NCBI GenBank assembly: GCA_035267045.1
Contig: DATFMH010000025.1
Coordinates: forward strand, 1 to 14,484
Origin: DATFMH01 sp035267045
GTDB lineage: Bacteria; Bacteroidota; Rhodothermia; Balneolales; DATFMH01
Direction of reading: 5' to 3'
Length of the DNA: 14,484 bases
Shown here: one piece after another, positions 14,118 to 14,484 of the stretch
Layout: each line of letters starts with the position of its first letter
Position numbering within the stretch: position 1 is the first letter of the stretch
Translations under genes and position numbers: made by a program
Notes under the pieces: model-generated
Database searches by the model: none
Told to the model about the DNA's origin: nothing
What the model saw: only the letters and a program-made list of their open reading frames with translations

Positions 14118-14160
14118 ACCCCGACGTTTTTTTTCGGGGGGGTGACGTCGTTTTGTTTTT
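14118..14160 (+). terminator. G-run hairpin with two alternative stems, possible plus-strand terminator
   Basis: CCCCGA (14119-14124) can pair with TCGGGG (14134-14139), while CGACGT (14122-14127) can pair with ACGTCG (14145-14150). The two stems share bases and exclude each other. The second is followed by TTTTGTTTTT. It lies about 360 bases past ychF, so the transcript it would end is unclear. Confidence 0.3.
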
Positions 14161-14339
14161 AAATTTAAGGTTGGGATACAAACTAATAGCTTCCAAGCCA
14201 AACCCCACTCCACTGATATCATTTTGGTGTTTGGGCTCACTCAATTCACTTATTACCCTAATAATCATTACTAACAGTCAAGCCATTTTAGGGATGGACA
14301 TTTATTCATTACTAATTCTTCATTACTCATTGTTAATTG

Positions 14340-14371
14340 AACTGATACTGTTTACTGCTTACTGATCACTG
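14340..14371 (-). repeat. Heptamer array CAGTNAN
   Basis: On the minus strand CAGTGAT, CAGTAAG, CAGTAAA, CAGTAT and CAGTT follow without gaps. It overlaps the last codons and the stop of the gene fragment at the right edge. The same units occur at 1064-1083. Confidence 0.6.
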
Positions 14372-14484
14372 TCTTTCTTATCCATCTTCGATGGAATCAT
14401 ATTCGGATTGATCTTATCCTGAACGACCCAGGCATTCCGGTATTTTCGCTTCAACTTTTTGGAATATTCAATGGCACGATCACG
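14359..14484 (-). CDS. C-terminal fragment of a protein, possibly SPOR-domain
   Basis: The last 41 codons of a minus-strand gene entering from the right edge, ending TAA at 14359-14361. The translation includes RDRAIEYSKKLKRKYRNAWVV followed by a polar tail QDKINPNMIPSKMDKKDSDQ. The pattern A-x-x-x-x-x-x-L-x-x-x-Y-x-x-A-W-V-V resembles the last helix and strand of SPOR domains, which bind septal peptidoglycan, but the fragment is too short to be sure. Its final codons lie in the heptamer array. Confidence 0.5.
   Translation of the reverse strand, partial: RDRAIEYSKKLKRKYRNAWVVQDKINPNMIPSKMDKKDSDQ

Larger units (their letters stand above)
13762..14358. other. Non-coding region with repeats and hairpins
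   Basis: About 600 bases with no credible gene between ychF and the fragment at the right edge. It holds 9-base units (13771-13805), a weak hairpin AACAA...TTGTT followed by a T-run (13841-13873), AATCAGCG-ATTATCAGTG-ATT units (13912-13932), a GC-rich patch CCGGGCCCCGATCCGG (13981-13996), a G-run hairpin (14118-14150) and degenerate ATTACT-type repeats up to 14371. Open frames crossing it are repeat translations. Confidence 0.6.

Noticed and set aside
14059..14365. Overlapping open frames on both strands (69 and 90 codons) in the right-hand spacer
   Set aside because: They run through hairpins and degenerate repeats, lack a Shine-Dalgarno sequence, and show no recognisable protein pattern. 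The hydrophobic look of the plus-strand frame comes from the ATT/TTA-rich repeats.
1..14484. CRISPR array, transposase, phage or defence genes
   Set aside because: No regularly spaced identical repeats and no such proteins; the tandem units found are 7-9 bases with no spacers.

Overview
This window is mostly a conserved housekeeping locus from an AT-rich Gram-negative bacterium. An outer membrane is implied by a LolD-type ATPase and by a lipoprotein signal peptide at the left edge. The gene order (tRNA-Val, thrS, infC, rpmI, rplT, pheS, pheT, small coiled-coil gene, zapA, then an apparent 6S RNA) and the style of the proteins suggest the FCB superphylum (Bacteroidota, Rhodothermota/Balneolota, Ignavibacteriota or Marinimicrobia). 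That placement is inferred from general knowledge, not from a search. Some genes have clear Shine-Dalgarno sequences (infC, rplT, the first lipoprotein); many others have none visible.

Layout. Positions 1-750 (minus) hold the start of a lipoprotein gene cut by the window edge and a small multi-pass membrane protein. Positions 751-1205 are non-coding and contain hairpins and short degenerate tandem repeats. Positions 1206-3495 (minus) carry ymdB-like phosphodiesterase, lolD and a membrane-anchored TPR protein, ending in a terminator. Positions 3557-3772 (minus) hold a well-supported 6S RNA candidate and its terminator, just after zapA. Positions 3775-11122 (minus) hold the translation cluster thrS-infC-rpmI-rplT-pheS-pheT followed by the coiled-coil gene and zapA. 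tRNA-Val(GAC) lies just upstream of thrS. Positions 11435-13761 (plus, divergent) carry nusB, a PPP-family phosphatase and ychF. Positions 13762-14358 are non-coding and rich in repeats and hairpins. A C-terminal gene fragment on the minus strand runs off the right edge.

The genes form a growth-linked set: two aminoacyl-tRNA synthetases, initiation factor 3, two 50S proteins, a tRNA, a transcription antitermination factor, a ribosome-associated ATPase, a cell-division pair and the RNA polymerase regulator 6S RNA. The most interesting regulatory points are intrinsic terminators placed just before both synthetase genes (thrS and pheS), the AUC start of infC, and the 6S fold. I found no CRISPR array, transposase, phage module or defence system, and nothing that looks like a new multi-gene system.
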